A stretch of 64,000 nucleotides of DNA from Mastacembelus armatus (lineage: Eukaryota > Chordata > Actinopteri > Synbranchiformes > Mastacembelidae): contig NC_046636.1 of NCBI RefSeq assembly GCF_900324485.2, positions 17,567,106 to 17,631,105 on the forward strand. The letters run 5' to 3'. Positions within the stretch are counted from its first letter, which is position 1. The number at the start of each line of letters is the position of its first letter. Below, piece by piece: positions 23,468-36,751 of this stretch. Below the pieces are notes generated by a model. The model was not told the origin of the DNA and searched no databases. It saw nothing but the letters and a program-made list of their open reading frames with translations. The translations under genes were made by a program, and so were the position numbers.

Positions 23468-26400
23468 AATCTAGCAAGAAAGCTGCTAAGTTGACAACAG
23501 TGCTACAAATGTATAACAGAAAGTCGACTTGGTTTGCAAATGGTTGAAATGGTTTGCATGAAGTTTGAAAGATGTATGCATTTCCCAGGACATGGCCATA
23601 CATGATAGACACTTTTTGGAATTATGGGAAATGTAGTGTCCAGTGTTTTTGGAGCTTTACCCACAATAGAGACTAAAATTATAGTTATTTCAGCTTCTCC
23701 TGTTTCAAATGTGAACCTTTTTTATTTTTTGTCTCAAGTGTTCCAACTTGATGGATATGCAATACTAAACAATTGGAGTAGCCCTCTAAAGCAAGCAAAC
23801 ACGTGTATGTATCTGCATACCCCATATAATTGAAAGTACTTTATCATAATACAATACATAATACAATTTCTAAACTGGTGTATAAACTGTTTTTGGCACT
23901 ACTCATCAGGCCACCCAGCTCTCTCTCTGCTGTGCCTCAAGCTTCAGTTCTCACCAACTACAAGGGGTGATTTTTTTTTTTTAAAAAAAAGCATGGAACA
24001 TCACCCTTGACAGTTTCAGTCTCTTTGGTTTCAATAACACAATATGCATGGACAAAAATCAACAATTTCAAGAAAGTCAAATTGTCAGGTATACATTAAA
24101 TTTAAAAAAGCCTTTTCTAACTGTCTGACATGGACAAAATCAACAGTTAGTATGTAAAACCAGGAAAAAGCCCTCCAGTCATCTTTACCAGTGATGATAG
24201 AAATATTACAAATGGGTACTGAAGGTAACTCTCAAGGCAAAAGGCTACAAGCCATCTATCAGAACTGCCTTTTTTTCTTGTCACACTGCAAACGCTACCA
24301 GAGAAACTGTAGCAAGCAAACACACAGGTCCACACACACACACCCACGGAAGATCTGCAGATCAGTGTGCATTCACCCAGTGCAAATAAAAATAAAAGCC
24401 TGTGCACTTGTCTGCACTTTCTGTACGCCAACCCTGGCTAGAATAAAAACATGATAGCAGATGGGTTAAAGAAGTCTTTAAAGCCGTCGCTAAGTGAACA
24501 ACATTCTCATGTTACTTTATCATTTAGAGGTTTGAAGTGAGAATAACTCTTTATTAACCGATGACGATAGATCATTATAAAAGTCATCATCTGGCTTTCA
24601 TGCTGTTCTACTTTTTTTTTCAGCTGAGCAGAGGAAATGAAATGCCTTTACTGCACTATTAAATACCCTGGATCATCTGAAATACACATGTTAGAACTAT
24701 CATGCGCGGATGAATGATGCTGGCACTTGAAGGCTTGAAACTCAGCCTAAGCTCCATGTAACATACTGTAACAGCCACCTTTAAAGCATGCAGAAGTAAA
24801 GTCTGCAAAAGCAAAATTCTGCTCTAATATTGTACTTTACCCCTTTGAAACAATGTTTGCTGAAATGCACTGAAGTCTGACGTCCAGTCCAAACACAGTT
24901 TGTCCCATAGCAGGCAAAGAGTCACACAGCCACACCAGCTACCCTCCAGATGTGAGGGAGAAGTGGGAGTGGGAGAGGGAAAGTCACAAGAACGAAAGGA
25001 AGGGAGTGAGTAAGAGAGACAGCTCTGACCTGACTGGGAGCCAAAAACACAAATTCTTTCCTTTTTTCTCATATTTCTTAACCAAGTATTGAATTTTTCA
25101 GGCCAGGCCTTTCCAGTTTTAATGTAGTAGGTTTGTGTTGTGATGGCTTAGTCTGGGGCAGTTTGGTACAGTTTCCTCTAGACTGAACAAGATTACACCA
25201 ATACCACAGCATTTAATTCAGATCATAGTCATACAGTAGACTTTGGATAACACTTATTGGATCCACTTAAATGGTTGTTCTCCAAAATTAACTGAATCCT
25301 AAAACACTGTAATGCAGATTTTTTTTGTAAAATGGTCTATATAGCTTTCCTCTGTTAACAAAAGTATGTTCTAAGAAAACATTCATTTATGGAAGACACA
25401 GAGGAGTGCTCCTAAAAACTGTAATAATAAATTAAAAGGTGGAATAGCAGCCTGCCAAAAAGAGGCAACAGGATATGATCTAATGTCCCACTTAGGCCTC
25501 TTTTTAACAAGCCCACCTCCAGTGAGGCACAGTGAGGTAACATCTGCTACCATTATGATGCATTACCACATTTCATTGACCTTCACATTCACATTAACAG
25601 CAATATGGGCTGCCTTATTACAATGAGCAGTCCAACTTTGCTCTAACAAAAGGTGTATATTTGTTTCTTTGTTTGTTTGATTTTTTTCTTTTACTTTTAC
25701 ATCTCATTTCTTACCTTGTGCATCTGATTCTGGTTTGTGTGGAGAAAATCAGCCTTAAAAAAACAAAGTAAATCCAAAATTTCCAATGTGGTCAAAACAA
25801 AGGTAAGAGTTTTTGCTTTTTTTTATGCATGTAAAAATAAGGTGTAATGGGTAAAAACCAAAATGATGCTGTATATTTTCCACAGACATTCCTTGTGTGA
25901 ATTTTAATAATTTAATAATCACTGCATTAGTGACATGTATGTGAAAGTTGCCTTTATCCTCACACAGCAGAGTAAAAAAATACGAGTGGTTCTCTATGAT
26001 TGCTACAGGGCTTCGTCATCACTGATCTCTATAGTACATTTATCTGTTTTTTTTTTTGGTTTTGTTTTTTGGGGGGGTGGAAACTTGAAACTGAAAAATG
26101 TTTTTATCCAGTGCATCTGGACTTACTAAATACTAGTGCAGCGAACCTCCTGGAAGTGGCCTCTAGTACCTTTTTTCTAGAATATAAATCTCCTCAAGAT
26201 ATTTATGCTGGAACTGCAGCCATCAGCTGCAGACAAGAATGAAGGCAGTGATGAATGCTTGGACTGGGGTGGGAGATGTTGGGTCCCTTGTGGTTATAGT
26301 AAGTCTAACAGAGTTCTGGGAGCCTCACTTACTGGCAACATGTCTGCTGAGCTGCTGTTTTCAGGCTGAGAGAGAAAGAACACAGTTTGCATGCCTGAAT

Positions 26401-28374
26401 CTCCTCCTGAACTTGGAGAAAACACACTCTGATCCATGCTCTTGCTATTACTCATCTTATTTGGCATCCCCTTGGATGGTTCTCTGGTCACTAGTGCATG
26501 TTTTAATAGGTTTCCACTCTTTCAGTAGAACATGAACAGGACAACCTTTTTGAAGAAGTCCCAGATTCTTGGGTTTCAAGTTTTTCTCCAGGACACTGCA
26601 CAGAACAGCAGGGATTATGTGTGGTATTATAAAGATAAGTATGGAATCTTTGGACTTCTCATTTCTACTTTATCAGTGAAAATGAATTTATACCTATACT
26701 GTTGTGTCTGCTGGGTTGAAGCATGGACAGTTATACAGCTGCAGCATAATCATTTTTGTTTACACTTTCTATCAATTACAGGTTTTTTTCCCCATGCAGC
26801 TGAAGTCCTGCATTCTTATGAACTGCATTCCTTTTCATCTTTTACTTGAAGAAACCGTTCTGCACTGAGCTCTTTAAAAGGCAGCTCTGTACAAGTCGAC
26901 ACCTAAACAGTCCCACTCAGACTGTCTGTAATGTAAACAGTGTCCAAAAAGCAGCCTCTTGGCTCATCATCAATTATGTAGCATTTAGAACAGCTTGTTT
27001 GCTGTGTTGTGAATTGGAAGATATTGGGTTTTTCCTTCACTCTTTGATGTTTTTGGCATTTTTGGGCATCTTTCCAAAGAGCTCAATTTATCTACCACTT
27101 CTTCCAAAAGTAAAAACTAAAATAAATTTCAAAAATTAATTCTGTGTGTTTTCAACACAGCCCATTAGGCAGCAGATAATTATTTTCCAAGATAGTAATG
27201 ACCTGCATACAAGCTGAATCACTGTTACATAACATGCAGAAAGTAGCAAACATTTTATTAAGGTTAGGGTCATGGTGACAACAGAGAAAGCACAGACATC
27301 ATGGAAAATAATTAAGGCCTTAATGTAAAACATAAACTAAAAAGGAATGGTTAAAATTGATGCTTGGAATCCAAGTATGGGTCAGGCTTGAAAAACACTT
27401 GATGCTGCAGCCTAATAGCATTCTTAAGTCAAAACCTCCAATTTGTAATCTCATCCTAAACCACAGAGAACTATCAGACTATCAGATCTATCTATCATTT
27501 TATTCTTGCACTGTTACCTTCTACATTAAGCTGGTGTTATTCACATGAGGATTAGTGGATTCATAGTATTATTTACACTTGTTAATCAGGCTCTAATTCC
27601 AGACTTTATGCAAACAGTTCAACATTTCTGATCAAATTTAAATGTTAATGCATATAAATATGAAGAAATAAGGCATTAAAATTATGAAATCTTATATTTA
27701 AAAGCATTTACTTGTAAACAGTCAAATATATGGGACTCCAGAGTAAAATCCAGAAAAGCACAAGAGCCAAGCCAAAAGCTGCAGCGGAATTTGGGTCAGA
27801 GCTAGTTAACAGATTTGTCTTTTAGCCACACTCCTCCATTTACAAAGGGGAAAATCTACAGCGTGGCAGTCTGGAACCAGGTCGCTGCAGTGTTGGAAAA
27901 GTGCAAGATCCTCCAAAAGGGGAACACATGCAGAGGCAGCCAACCTGATGGTGACATCCAAGTACTATACATCTGAGCAGAGGGCCTTATAAAGGAAAGT
28001 CACACTAATGAAACCTCAAACAGGACCCCTAAACTGTGCAGCAAGACTGATTTGAACTCTTGTGGAGCCAGGACGAGTGTAATTTGAATTTAATATATGC
28101 CCTTCACATTAAATAAACACAGACTCTTACATTAGGACATCTGGACAATATTTCTGTTTTAACAGCCCTAAACTCACTATTTCTATTTGATCATAAGAAG
28201 CCTTCATCTTATAAAACAAAGCCAACATTTTGTTAAATCATTTCACAGATTAACAATTTATGCCTGCAAAAGTATTAAAAACACAAAGCCTATGCCAATT
28301 AATCAGGGGTGTTTGCTAAATACAGTTAAGAAAAACAGTCAAGACCACCCAGTGGACCTTACAGCAAAGACAAA

Positions 28375-28380
28375 TTTATT
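28375..28380 (-). terminator. Candidate poly(A) signal of scp2
   Basis: AATAAA on the minus strand, about 585 bases past the scp2 stop codon, giving a 3' UTR of ordinary length. Usage is inferred only from position. Confidence 0.4.
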
Positions 28381-28962
28381 TAGTAGAAATCTTTTAGAGA
28401 ATCATATAACAATGATATCACAGCAGAAAATTAGAACCCCCTACGCTGAAATGCTGGGTGGCCGCAGTGAAAAACATTTCTGTGTTGTTGGCTTAGAACC
28501 GCAAGTCTGAGACAAGGAGGCACTTAAACAGTTGTAGCCATGATTGTGGAAAATGACATCGAGCAGCTCCATGCAAAACATTTCCAGACACCCAAAGAAA
28601 AATTTCATTAGCAACATATATTGGAAAATTATTAAAAAGTACATACTGTATACTGCATGTACTGAATTCTGAATTAGTCTCACAAAGCAGGAGCACCTGT
28701 CTCTACTCTAGTGTTCTAACAGTATTATCATGACAGTGACCTAATTAGACAATGGATTATATATCTATTTTATCCTCCAGTGAAACGAGTGGGGCTACTG
28801 ATTAATACCCTAGTCGGTCAATGAGGTCACTGATAGGAAAAGTGGTGAGAAGGTTTACTGAACTGTAAGATTTATCTGAAACTAGGTTCACTGTTAAATT
28901 CTTTGTGGTTAGGTCAACTTGGTGTCCAGAGGTTGTAGTCACAGCTAACTCCAACGTCTCAT

Positions 28963-31900
28963 TTACAGCTTGGCTTTGCCTGGCTGCAGCTGCAGGTTTT
29001 GAAGCTTCATAGCCAGCCCCATGTTTCCTGTGATCTTCAGCTTGCCCTGGAAAAATGCCTGTGAATCACAGAGGGTGAAAAATGTCATCCAGAAAGTTCT
29101 GCGTTGGTCTGTGTTAGAGAGAACTACATGCTGCAGGTTTTAAGAGTTACTGTGAGAGATTAACTCAACGCAGTGAAAGTGGGGCAATGGCAACAACAGC
29201 TTAGGAAATGTCAGGAAACTGCATGGCACACAGGCACAGAGTGGGAAACACTGACCTCCATGGGCCTCATGATCCATGGCTTTTAGAAAACATTTATGCA
29301 CAAAATATTAAAAACAACCAAGAGCTGAAATAAAAATGATTCAATAATGAGTGTATGCATGGGATCTTGCAAACACAAATATCTTTAAAAACCTCAACAA
29401 TATGTGAGACCTTCAGAAAGTATCCAATTAAAATTGCCCATTTTTGCCCAACAGTCTGCACTCAAAACAGTTGTTTAACAAACAAGAAGATTAATATTTT
29501 CAGCAGTGGATTAATACACTTTTGGCAGCATGGTGAGTATTTAGGGCAGAAGGACAGTGTATTTGAGATTAAATCAAAATAAAGTACAGTGGCTGTATTA
29601 ATGCTAATGAAGAAACATGTCACCAAGTGGCTAATAGGTGTGTTTTTTACAGCGTGGACAACAATGTAGCTCTGTGGCACAGAGGAATAACATACGCGCA
29701 TGTATATATACACTTAGTAGGAGTACTTTGTCCTTAGATTTTGTATTTAATGGCATTGGCCTGCAGTAAAAAACACATACTTTCATCAGCCTTATTAACA
29801 TGTTTCAACTAAAATATGAGAGAACATCCAAAGCAGGAAAAAGATGAAATAGCTGCCCTTCTTGTTTTTGCACACAGATCACGTTTTAGGTTTCTTAGTC
29901 AGAAATCTGATCCTGCTTAAACAGGTAGGTCTCTTTTCTAGGCCGCATGCAGGAAACCTGTGTTATGTTTTCACATCCACACGGCAACAGCTTTATGGCC
30001 TTTATGGTCTGACGGGAATAAATGGGCACAATCAGCCAATAATGACACATTGGAGTGTCCCCCAGGCTTGAACAAAATATACTGTTTGTACCCCATTCAA
30101 CTGCCACACGTTCTACTTTTTGAGAGAACAGGATACAGGCTGAGGTAGGATGAAATAAAGAGCTTAAGAGTCAACAGATATAAATACCCAGGGATGGGCA
30201 GATGAGCAGGGGCAGCTATCAGTACAAAGCTTATTCTCCAATATTACAAATTATTGTTAATATTACAATTAACATTACGTGTGTGTCTGCTTGCAAGGGC
30301 CAGTCAATGGCATCAATGCCTTCATTATCCAGGAACTACCTACACACTCGGCTCACATGAGGCTGAGCATTGTCCTGCAGCAGGAGGAACCCATATCCCT
30401 GAGGCAGATATTCTCACCACATTGTCACATATACAGGTACGCCTGTTTATTAATACAAATATCCGATCTGCCCATCATATGGCAGCAACTCAATGTATAA
30501 AAATATGCAAATGTGGTCAAGAGACTGAGATGTTCGTAACTGCTGATACCTTTATAATAGCTCTAGCCCCCCTCTGAACCGCCACCTATCGTAGTGGAGG
30601 GGTTTGAGTGCCCGAATGATCCTAGGAGCTATGTTGTCCGGGGCTATATGCCCCTGGCAGGGTCTCCCAAGGCAAACATGTCCTAGGTGATAGACCAGAC
30701 CAAGAGCAGTTCAAACACCCCTTATGAAGAGAACACCAAGGACTGTGACGTCACCCGGTACAGCAAAGCTGGGACCCCACCCTGGAGCCAGGCCTGGGGT
30801 TGAGGCCCACTGGCGAGCGCCTGGTGGCTGGGTCTCCCCCCATGGTGCTCAACAGGGCAAAGCCCGAAAGAGTGATGTGGGGCCGCCCTTCTGTGGGCCC
30901 ACCACTCGCAGGAGGATCTATAAGGTGCTATGTGGATCGGGCAGTGGTCGAAGGCGGGGACCTCGACGACCCGATCCCTGGACGCTTCCATTATAATTAT
31001 TAGATACCAATGATAATAATTAGAGTGGCCAGACAGTGTAAATTGCCTGCAGTGTTTTACACAAAACTTGTTTTCCTGTTCTTTCCTGTCCTGTCTGTTA
31101 AGTCTTGGACATCTGAAGATGTCAATCAATCATTCAATGTACAGTCAACTACAAAAGCAACCAATAGTATTTACTGACAGAAACATCCATGAGCCATGAC
31201 TGTGCTGTGAGAACATCGACTTTCTGCACTGAGACACTAAAAAAAAAAAAGTGGCAAACTACAATCATGAGGAAGAACTGATAATAATTTAATTCAGTGA
31301 CACATACAATATAGAGCTGCCTTTCACTTAATCTCAAATTATCCTAATGAAAAAGACCTGAACATTAACCCATAGTAACTACACTGTCTGTGCTCAATTC
31401 ACTGTAGTGAATGCAGAGAACTCAAAAAAGATGTTTGTTGAAATTGCTAATAAACTTGTACATGATATTTATGATTAGTGGGGACACAGACGCTTCCACA
31501 AATGAAGGTGTGATCATTTCATTTTGTCAAGCACTTTAAATATTGGCACTTCATAAGTTTACTTTTAAAATAATTTACTTTTTTTCAATTTCATATTTAT
31601 GCTGCTATTTAAATAAGGACAAGCATTAAACTGCACAGTTATTCCTGTTTATAGATTGACATAACTATGGGAAATAACAAAAAGTGTACACATTAACGTC
31701 TGATTTGACAATACAAAAGGTAAAGGTACTTGTAAATGAGTCCACTCAAACCATATAGAGTACTCACAGTCTGTGGGTTCATATTCCCTGTCATCAAGGA
31801 CAACAGATCCGTATCTGAAATGGAAATGGTGCAATCTGCTTTTTTAGCTGTGGGAAGAGATAGAGAAGCCAGAGTTAACGCAGAAAATAGAAATAAACAT

Positions 31901-34160
31901 ATCAGACATATTTCACTGACTTGTATTAAGGTATTAAAGCAAAAGGATACTAAAAGTCTCATAAATCAGATGAACAGAAACACAGTATGTGCATGGGCCT
32001 TGAAGGTTAAGGTTCATTTTCAAGCATAGTTGAATATTAACATGACTACATGTTACTATAGGTTTCCACTGTCATATGGGACAACAGAAAACCTTTAGAC
32101 AATTTTTCAGGTTGTCTTACCTGTGTCATTGTGAACACAGCCTTTGTCGTTCTTCACATCAACAAACCAAGTTGCCTCCTGTCCATTCGGGCCGTCCTTC
32201 ACTTTGAAGGCAAACACTCCCCCGATCTTTTTCACAAACTGCTCACCTTCCTGTTTGAAGCACAAGAACATTTTACATGCAGTAAACAGTGCAGTATTTC
32301 TAATACATGTTAGACCATTATTCACTGCATATATGTACAAGCTCAGTATAATTCATAGGCATATTACCTTGTTTTCAGGATATGTTATGCACCTCAGAAA
32401 TGTCATCTGTTCATACCATTAAACAGTTGCTGTACAACATGTTGTTTAGTTATTCTGTGTATATGGGCAGATTTTCAAGTAATGGAAGAAAATATACATA
32501 CAGTGGCAAAACTTTCAAACTGACAAAGCAGGTTTGTTTGATGTTTTTACCATTGTTTTTACCATTCGTTCTAAATATGTGAAATTATGACCTTAAGGTT
32601 TCCATGTTTTGGGTGATAATGTCCAATTCTACAGCCTAAATTTACACACATGAACTGTAATCAGGTTTTTGATTTCTGATGTAAAATGCACCATTTTGTT
32701 CCTAATGCTTAAGTGCTTACACACTTTAAGTGTTTGCACATTTTTTTAATGTGCATTTAAAATTCATTTATGTATAGATATATATTCTGTTTATGTATAG
32801 TGTATTCTAGTGTATCCAAACTTTTGACTAGTACTGTACTATAATATACACATAAATAAACCGGGCAACATATCAGGCAATATATTGATATCAGACATTT
32901 TTTTACTTCATAATATCAGTATTGGCATCGGCCCCAAAAAACCCATATCGGTCAGGTTCTATACTTTATAAAACATTCCTTAATTCTTATTTCACCATAA
33001 TTATATGGAAACACAAGTAAATGTTTTAACTGGTCAAAAGTATACAAAGACTGCGAAAATAAATTAAACCATTAACACTCTAAAGCAGAATATAAATCAA
33101 ATAATATGCAAGATGGTTTGGGTATGAAAAGGAAAAAAAACACTTCCTTGTCATCATTGAAGTAATATGGAAACACTAAGGCCTTTCACTAAAGATAAGT
33201 GCCACATCTAAAATATTAGGCTAAGTCGGTTTTTCTGGTCAGTTGCCTGAGATATTACCCTAAATCATGTCCCTAAGCACCTATGCTCCACTGCTGCAGT
33301 TTTCTCATCGACGACAAATCCCATTCATTACATAGACAGCGCCACTGATGAGCTTGAGATAAGTCTGGTATGGTTGAGGTCACACAAAGGTAACTGCTTA
33401 AAAATAGTGACTTTTGGAGAAAACCATTTGTCTGATTGGGTCAACATAAGCTTAAAATTATTTGTATGCTATGAAATGACAGCTGATCCGAATGTGCCAA
33501 CATCAGGGCTAAAGGCCCATCAACTGGTATAGAACAGTAAGAGCGCAGGGACTGCTATCACAATTATATGAGTATTACAAACCAATTAAACCAAAAATTC
33601 CAATTTAAAGACTACATCAGATTAAAAAGTGAGAATATTAGAAAGTCACAGGTCTGCTATTAATATTATTGTCTCCTATTGGAAGCCATGTAATTACCTC
33701 CTGAAGCTTCTTGCTGATTTCCTGGAACACAGCATGTGCTTTGAACCCCTCCAGGCCATCAGCAGCACTGGTGTTAATGGCTCGAATCCTTGTCATGGTA
33801 AAGACAAATGAATTCAGATGAGCATGAAAACCAACCCCAGATCAAACTTTTACTTTAAGCCTCCATATTTAGCAGAGGATAAACATGTACCAAGTGTTTT
33901 ATAATGCACTGTAACGCAGCTGTAAGCAGTTGGAGGCTGGTGTATGAACAGATAATTAAAGATATAATATAAAGTCAAAAATGTTATAATTACTGACAGT
34001 AACTTACATGAGTTGCACACTTAAAGTGTTCGTATATCGTATGTTACGACCACTTATATTATAATGTGTTGCAAATCACTGATAACGTTAGTGCATGAAA
34101 AATGGTAACGTTAGCGTTCAGAGTTCCATATATTTACCTGGGTGTCTGCACTTCAGGCAT
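28963..34160 (-). CDS. Sterol carrier protein 2, stand-alone SCP2-domain form (teleost scp2b type)
   Basis: Small peroxisomal lipid-binding protein that carries sterols and fatty acyl-CoAs. Exons from 5': 34160-34138, 33788-33698, 32250-32121, 31847-31768, 29058-28963; total 139 residues. The protein starts [15 protein letters not shown], runs into the SCP2 fold ([20 protein letters not shown], then [20 protein letters not shown] and [20 protein letters not shown]) and ends in AKL, a PTS1 peroxisomal signal. The human SCP2 locus also encodes the thiolase fusion SCPx; no thiolase exon is visible in the 2.6 kb between this gene and cpt2, so this copy encodes the lipid carrier only. The first exon codes for just seven residues and a split codon. 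Whether it is named scp2a or scp2b in this species is not settled here. Confidence 0.92.
30290..30423 (-). mobile_element. Fragment of a Tc1/mariner-type transposase (fossil)
   Basis: On the minus strand this reads [17 protein letters not shown], a stop, then [15 protein letters not shown]. QDNAxPH carries the second catalytic aspartate of DDE transposases, and [13 protein letters not shown] precedes the SPDLNPIEHLW segment in that family. Only about 45 codons remain, with one in-frame stop. It is a DNA-transposon relic in the last scp2 intron, unrelated to scp2. Confidence 0.75.
30434..30540 (+). mobile_element. Terminal fragment of a second, different DNA transposon
   Basis: The stretch from CAGGTACGCCTGTT through ATATGGCAGCAACTCAATGT to TGTGGTCAAGAGACTGAGATG resembles the left terminal region of a very common teleost Tc1/mariner-like family whose ends carry GGTACACCT and GGCAGCAACTCAATG. 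Recognition is from memory of the family, so the assignment is tentative. It lies immediately right of the transposase fossil at 30290-30423. Confidence 0.5.
30565..31000 (+). mobile_element. GC-rich interspersed-repeat fragment, probably the 5' leader of a teleost LINE
   Basis: About 435 bases of sharply higher GC in an AT-rich intron. The order CGCCACCTATCGTAGTGGAG, CCTAGGAGCTATGTTGTC, CTGGAGCCAGGCCTGG, GGCGAGCGCCTGGTGGC and GGTCGAAGGCGGGGACCTC matches my memory of a recurrent teleost repeat that leads into a LINE endonuclease ORF (I/L2-type group). The endonuclease itself is absent, so only the 5' piece is here. A 90-codon open frame through it is a by-product of high GC. Confidence 0.6.
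32809..32838. mobile_element. Isolated Tc1-like terminal repeat remnant
   Basis: AGTGTATCCAAACTTTTGACTAGTACTGTA resembles, in two parts (GTGTATCCAAACTTTTGACT and AGTACTGTA), the inner-to-outer terminal repeat of a widespread teleost Tc1 family. No matching partner end is convincing within the intron, so it is read as a solo end left after decay. Confidence 0.5.
32870..32965. repeat. Interspersed-repeat fragment with TATCGG motifs
   Basis: A run containing TATATTGATATCAGAC, ATATCAGTATTGGCATCGGC and CCCATATCGGTCAGG. Stacked TATCGG-like words ending in CCCATATCGGTC are typical of a dispersed vertebrate DNA element, probably hAT-like; the family is not certain. It sits in the scp2 intron next to the Tc1 remnant. 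Confidence 0.5.
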
Positions 34161-36751
34161 TTTGTTATAGCGCCAGGTGAACTAAAGACAAAATTGAGGG
34201 TCGACACACCACCAAAACACTGAGGACAGTGAACTAAGAGCACTGCCGGTTGTCTGCTACTACACTTCCTCGGTTTTTCCTGCTGTCCCAGATATTCAGA
34301 CTCGACATGTCGATGCCAGATAGCCCAGATCGACTCAGAAAACAGTCGCTCCATGGTGTCATATGCACGTAAAGGTAACCTCTCAGTTCTCAGCAAAGAC
34401 CATGTGTCTTACATGTTTAGCCCTATTCGCAACGTTTTATTTGACATAACACACACAATTAACTGTTCAGCAAACCAAGTTTCAGTGTCTCATTTCCAGT
34501 CATCGTTTAAGTGAACACCCACTGGCCTTAAATGTTGACTTATATTGTATGTGGAAAAGCAATACAAATGCTTTGAATCAGTTCTGACCAAACCTACACT
34601 AGGACCGACACTATTAATATAATATTGCATAAAAAATCACAAATAAATAATGCTAGAAAAAAAGGAGTGCAAGTGAATCCTTTGGCCATGAGTGGAAGAC
34701 TGTTGTGGTTATACAAGAGGATTTTATTTTTTATTCCTTTTCTACACTTTTCTTTTCCAAATATACAGCCTGGTTGTTAAAGATCATCATATAGCCTCCA
34801 AGTTTCTAACCAATTCTAGATACCTTTGTACATGATAGACACTGAGAAATGTGATGGTGTTATGCAGAGAGATACAGAGAGAGATTGCATATTTCAGAAT
34901 AGCACCCACTCCATAAAATTATGCCATTCAAATATACAGGTTGAACATGTAGTGATAGGTCGTTTCATGGGAATAACAGCCAAATAAGAGACTATTTAAA
35001 CATGCAGCATCCAGTTTTAATGTATTGTAGGCCATGAAAACAGGGTAAGTCAGCAACTGACACTGCATTTAATACATACAGTATAAAATTCCATCTGTCT
35101 AATGGACATGGAAGTGCTTTTGTAGAGCAGTAGGCTAAGAGAAGGGCATGGTTTGGGCTCAAGGTCAAGCACCCAGCTGATGCTTCATCACTGTTATCTC
35201 ATAAATGATAGGCTGAGTGCTTCCCGAGCTGTGGAAAGCCACATACTACACAGCTTTTATTCCTGTAGTGGATGTGCAGGTGTTTAGATCAGACCACACA
35301 GTTTGCTGAACTAAAGGTCAGAAAAGCCACTTGTCAGGAGAACACTGCTCTCTGGTGGCCAGACTCCATAATAACCTGTTGGAAAAGTTAACTTGTTCTG
35401 CACAGTAAAGTGCATGTAAAGTCAGAACTTGTAAATGTGGGTTTTAAATATTATTCTGTATGTTTGGGATTTTACACATGACATGTTAACATTACCTGTC
35501 CTAATGGAAACTACCTGAACTCAAATAACGTTAAAATTATATATTAAATAAAGTTACCGAGACAAATTTCTAGCTGTTATAGCACACTGTGCAAAACCAG
35601 CTAGCTATACCTGCTAGTATTAAGCCTGCATTACCTAATGATGTTTATGTTGACAGAGAATGGGGTGGGCAATCCATGTTCCTCATGGGCCATTGTCTTG
35701 CTTGTTTTCCAACTATCCATACACTACCCACTGCTGATTACCTGGATAAAGTGTGTTCAGCCAATCACAAGCTCGAACATACCATCTCAGATGAGAGTGG
35801 ACGTTAGGGAAGACAAAATGAATAGGGATAGTCGGAAAACAAGTAGGGCAGTGGCCCCAGTGCCCACCTCAGTTTGGGTGAATTGTGATTATGAATAGTG
35901 ACAATATATACCAAGACATAAGGGGAGGGACATTTGACTGCTTTCAGGTGAGCAATCTATGTAATGAAACCACTGCAAATATATACATAGAGTATTTGAC
36001 GTGTCTATGCTAAAATCCCTTGTTACTTATTCTGACATAGACATCAATATATTTGCTAAAAAAAAGCTAATTGTGACCGATAAAGCAGTCTGGATGAGAA
36101 TTGCTCAGGCTTTATGATTTCAATTTTTTATTCCTTCATTGGTCTTAATTTATTTGTAATAATTGGCTTGTATTGTATCTGTGGATCCATGCTGTTAAAG
36201 TCTATGTAATGACATACATTTGTTAGATTCACATCAAAGATGGCTATACTGCAGTAATGTAGGAAACTCATTATTGATACCTCTGACTGTGATCTTAGGC
36301 TTGCATGTGACAGACAGGTCATGTGCTGCATATAACTTTATTATTATAGGGCCATTGCCGCTGCAGGTCGCCTGTCCAGCTCTCCAGCTGTATACAATTG
36401 GTAACCATAGAAGAAGTAACTTATACATACACTTCCTGGTATCGACTCAGTTATTTTTCACTCTAACGTACTGTTTAACTTGGTTGTGCAACAAATCGGG
36501 AGTGGGTTTTATATGACTATTTTCGCTGACTTAACGCAGCTAAGTGTGACGCTAATTCTGAAACAAACAGGTCGGAAATTTGTCAGCTAATGCTAGTCGT
36601 TCGCTAGCTACCGCTTTTTATTTTAACCCCAATGGTGACATCAGCGACGAGGACGTTTCTTTAGTTTTTCTTTTGTCTTTGTTTCAACCCTCCAGTGTGG
36701 TGTGCGTCGATAAACCCCCATCAGGTATTCGGTTTTCTAGGTACTAGCACC
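34161..36751. other. Intergenic region between divergent scp2 and cpt2
   Basis: 2.6 kb separating two head-to-head genes. The scp2 5' UTR should lie near 34161-34400 and the cpt2 5' UTR near 36600-36751, where base composition becomes more GC-rich with several CpG. No thiolase, LINE or RNA gene is visible. A segment at about 35640-35860 has the look of a teleost interspersed repeat (…GATTACCTGGATAAAGTGTG, then TTCAGCCAATCACAAGCT), which I cannot classify. Confidence 0.55.

Larger units (their letters stand above)
22541..28962. other. Gene-free stretch between podn start and scp2 stop
   Basis: 6.4 kb upstream of podn and downstream of scp2, both on the minus strand. It should hold the podn promoter and any non-coding 5' exon; I could not fix a promoter. 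Features seen are the dispersed repeat at 22940-23080, a segment with internal direct repeats near 23411-23467, and simple A/T-rich tracts. Several open frames of 60-107 codons between 24.1 and 28.7 kb show no domain, no splice logic and no resemblance I recognise. Confidence 0.6.

Noticed and set aside
26239-27139. Three successive plus-strand open frames of about 100 codons each
   Set aside because: No domain, no conserved motif, no consistent splice links, and cysteine/phenylalanine-rich composition typical of chance frames in AT-rich DNA.
30724-30996. Arg/Gly/Pro-rich open frame of 90 codons
   Set aside because: Lies wholly within the GC-rich interspersed-repeat fragment; long open frames are expected at that composition.
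32499-32838. Possible 340-base Tc1 MITE from TACAGTGGCAAAAC to CTAGTACTGTA
   Set aside because: The two ends share the TACAGT start but do not pair further; only the right end was kept as a remnant.
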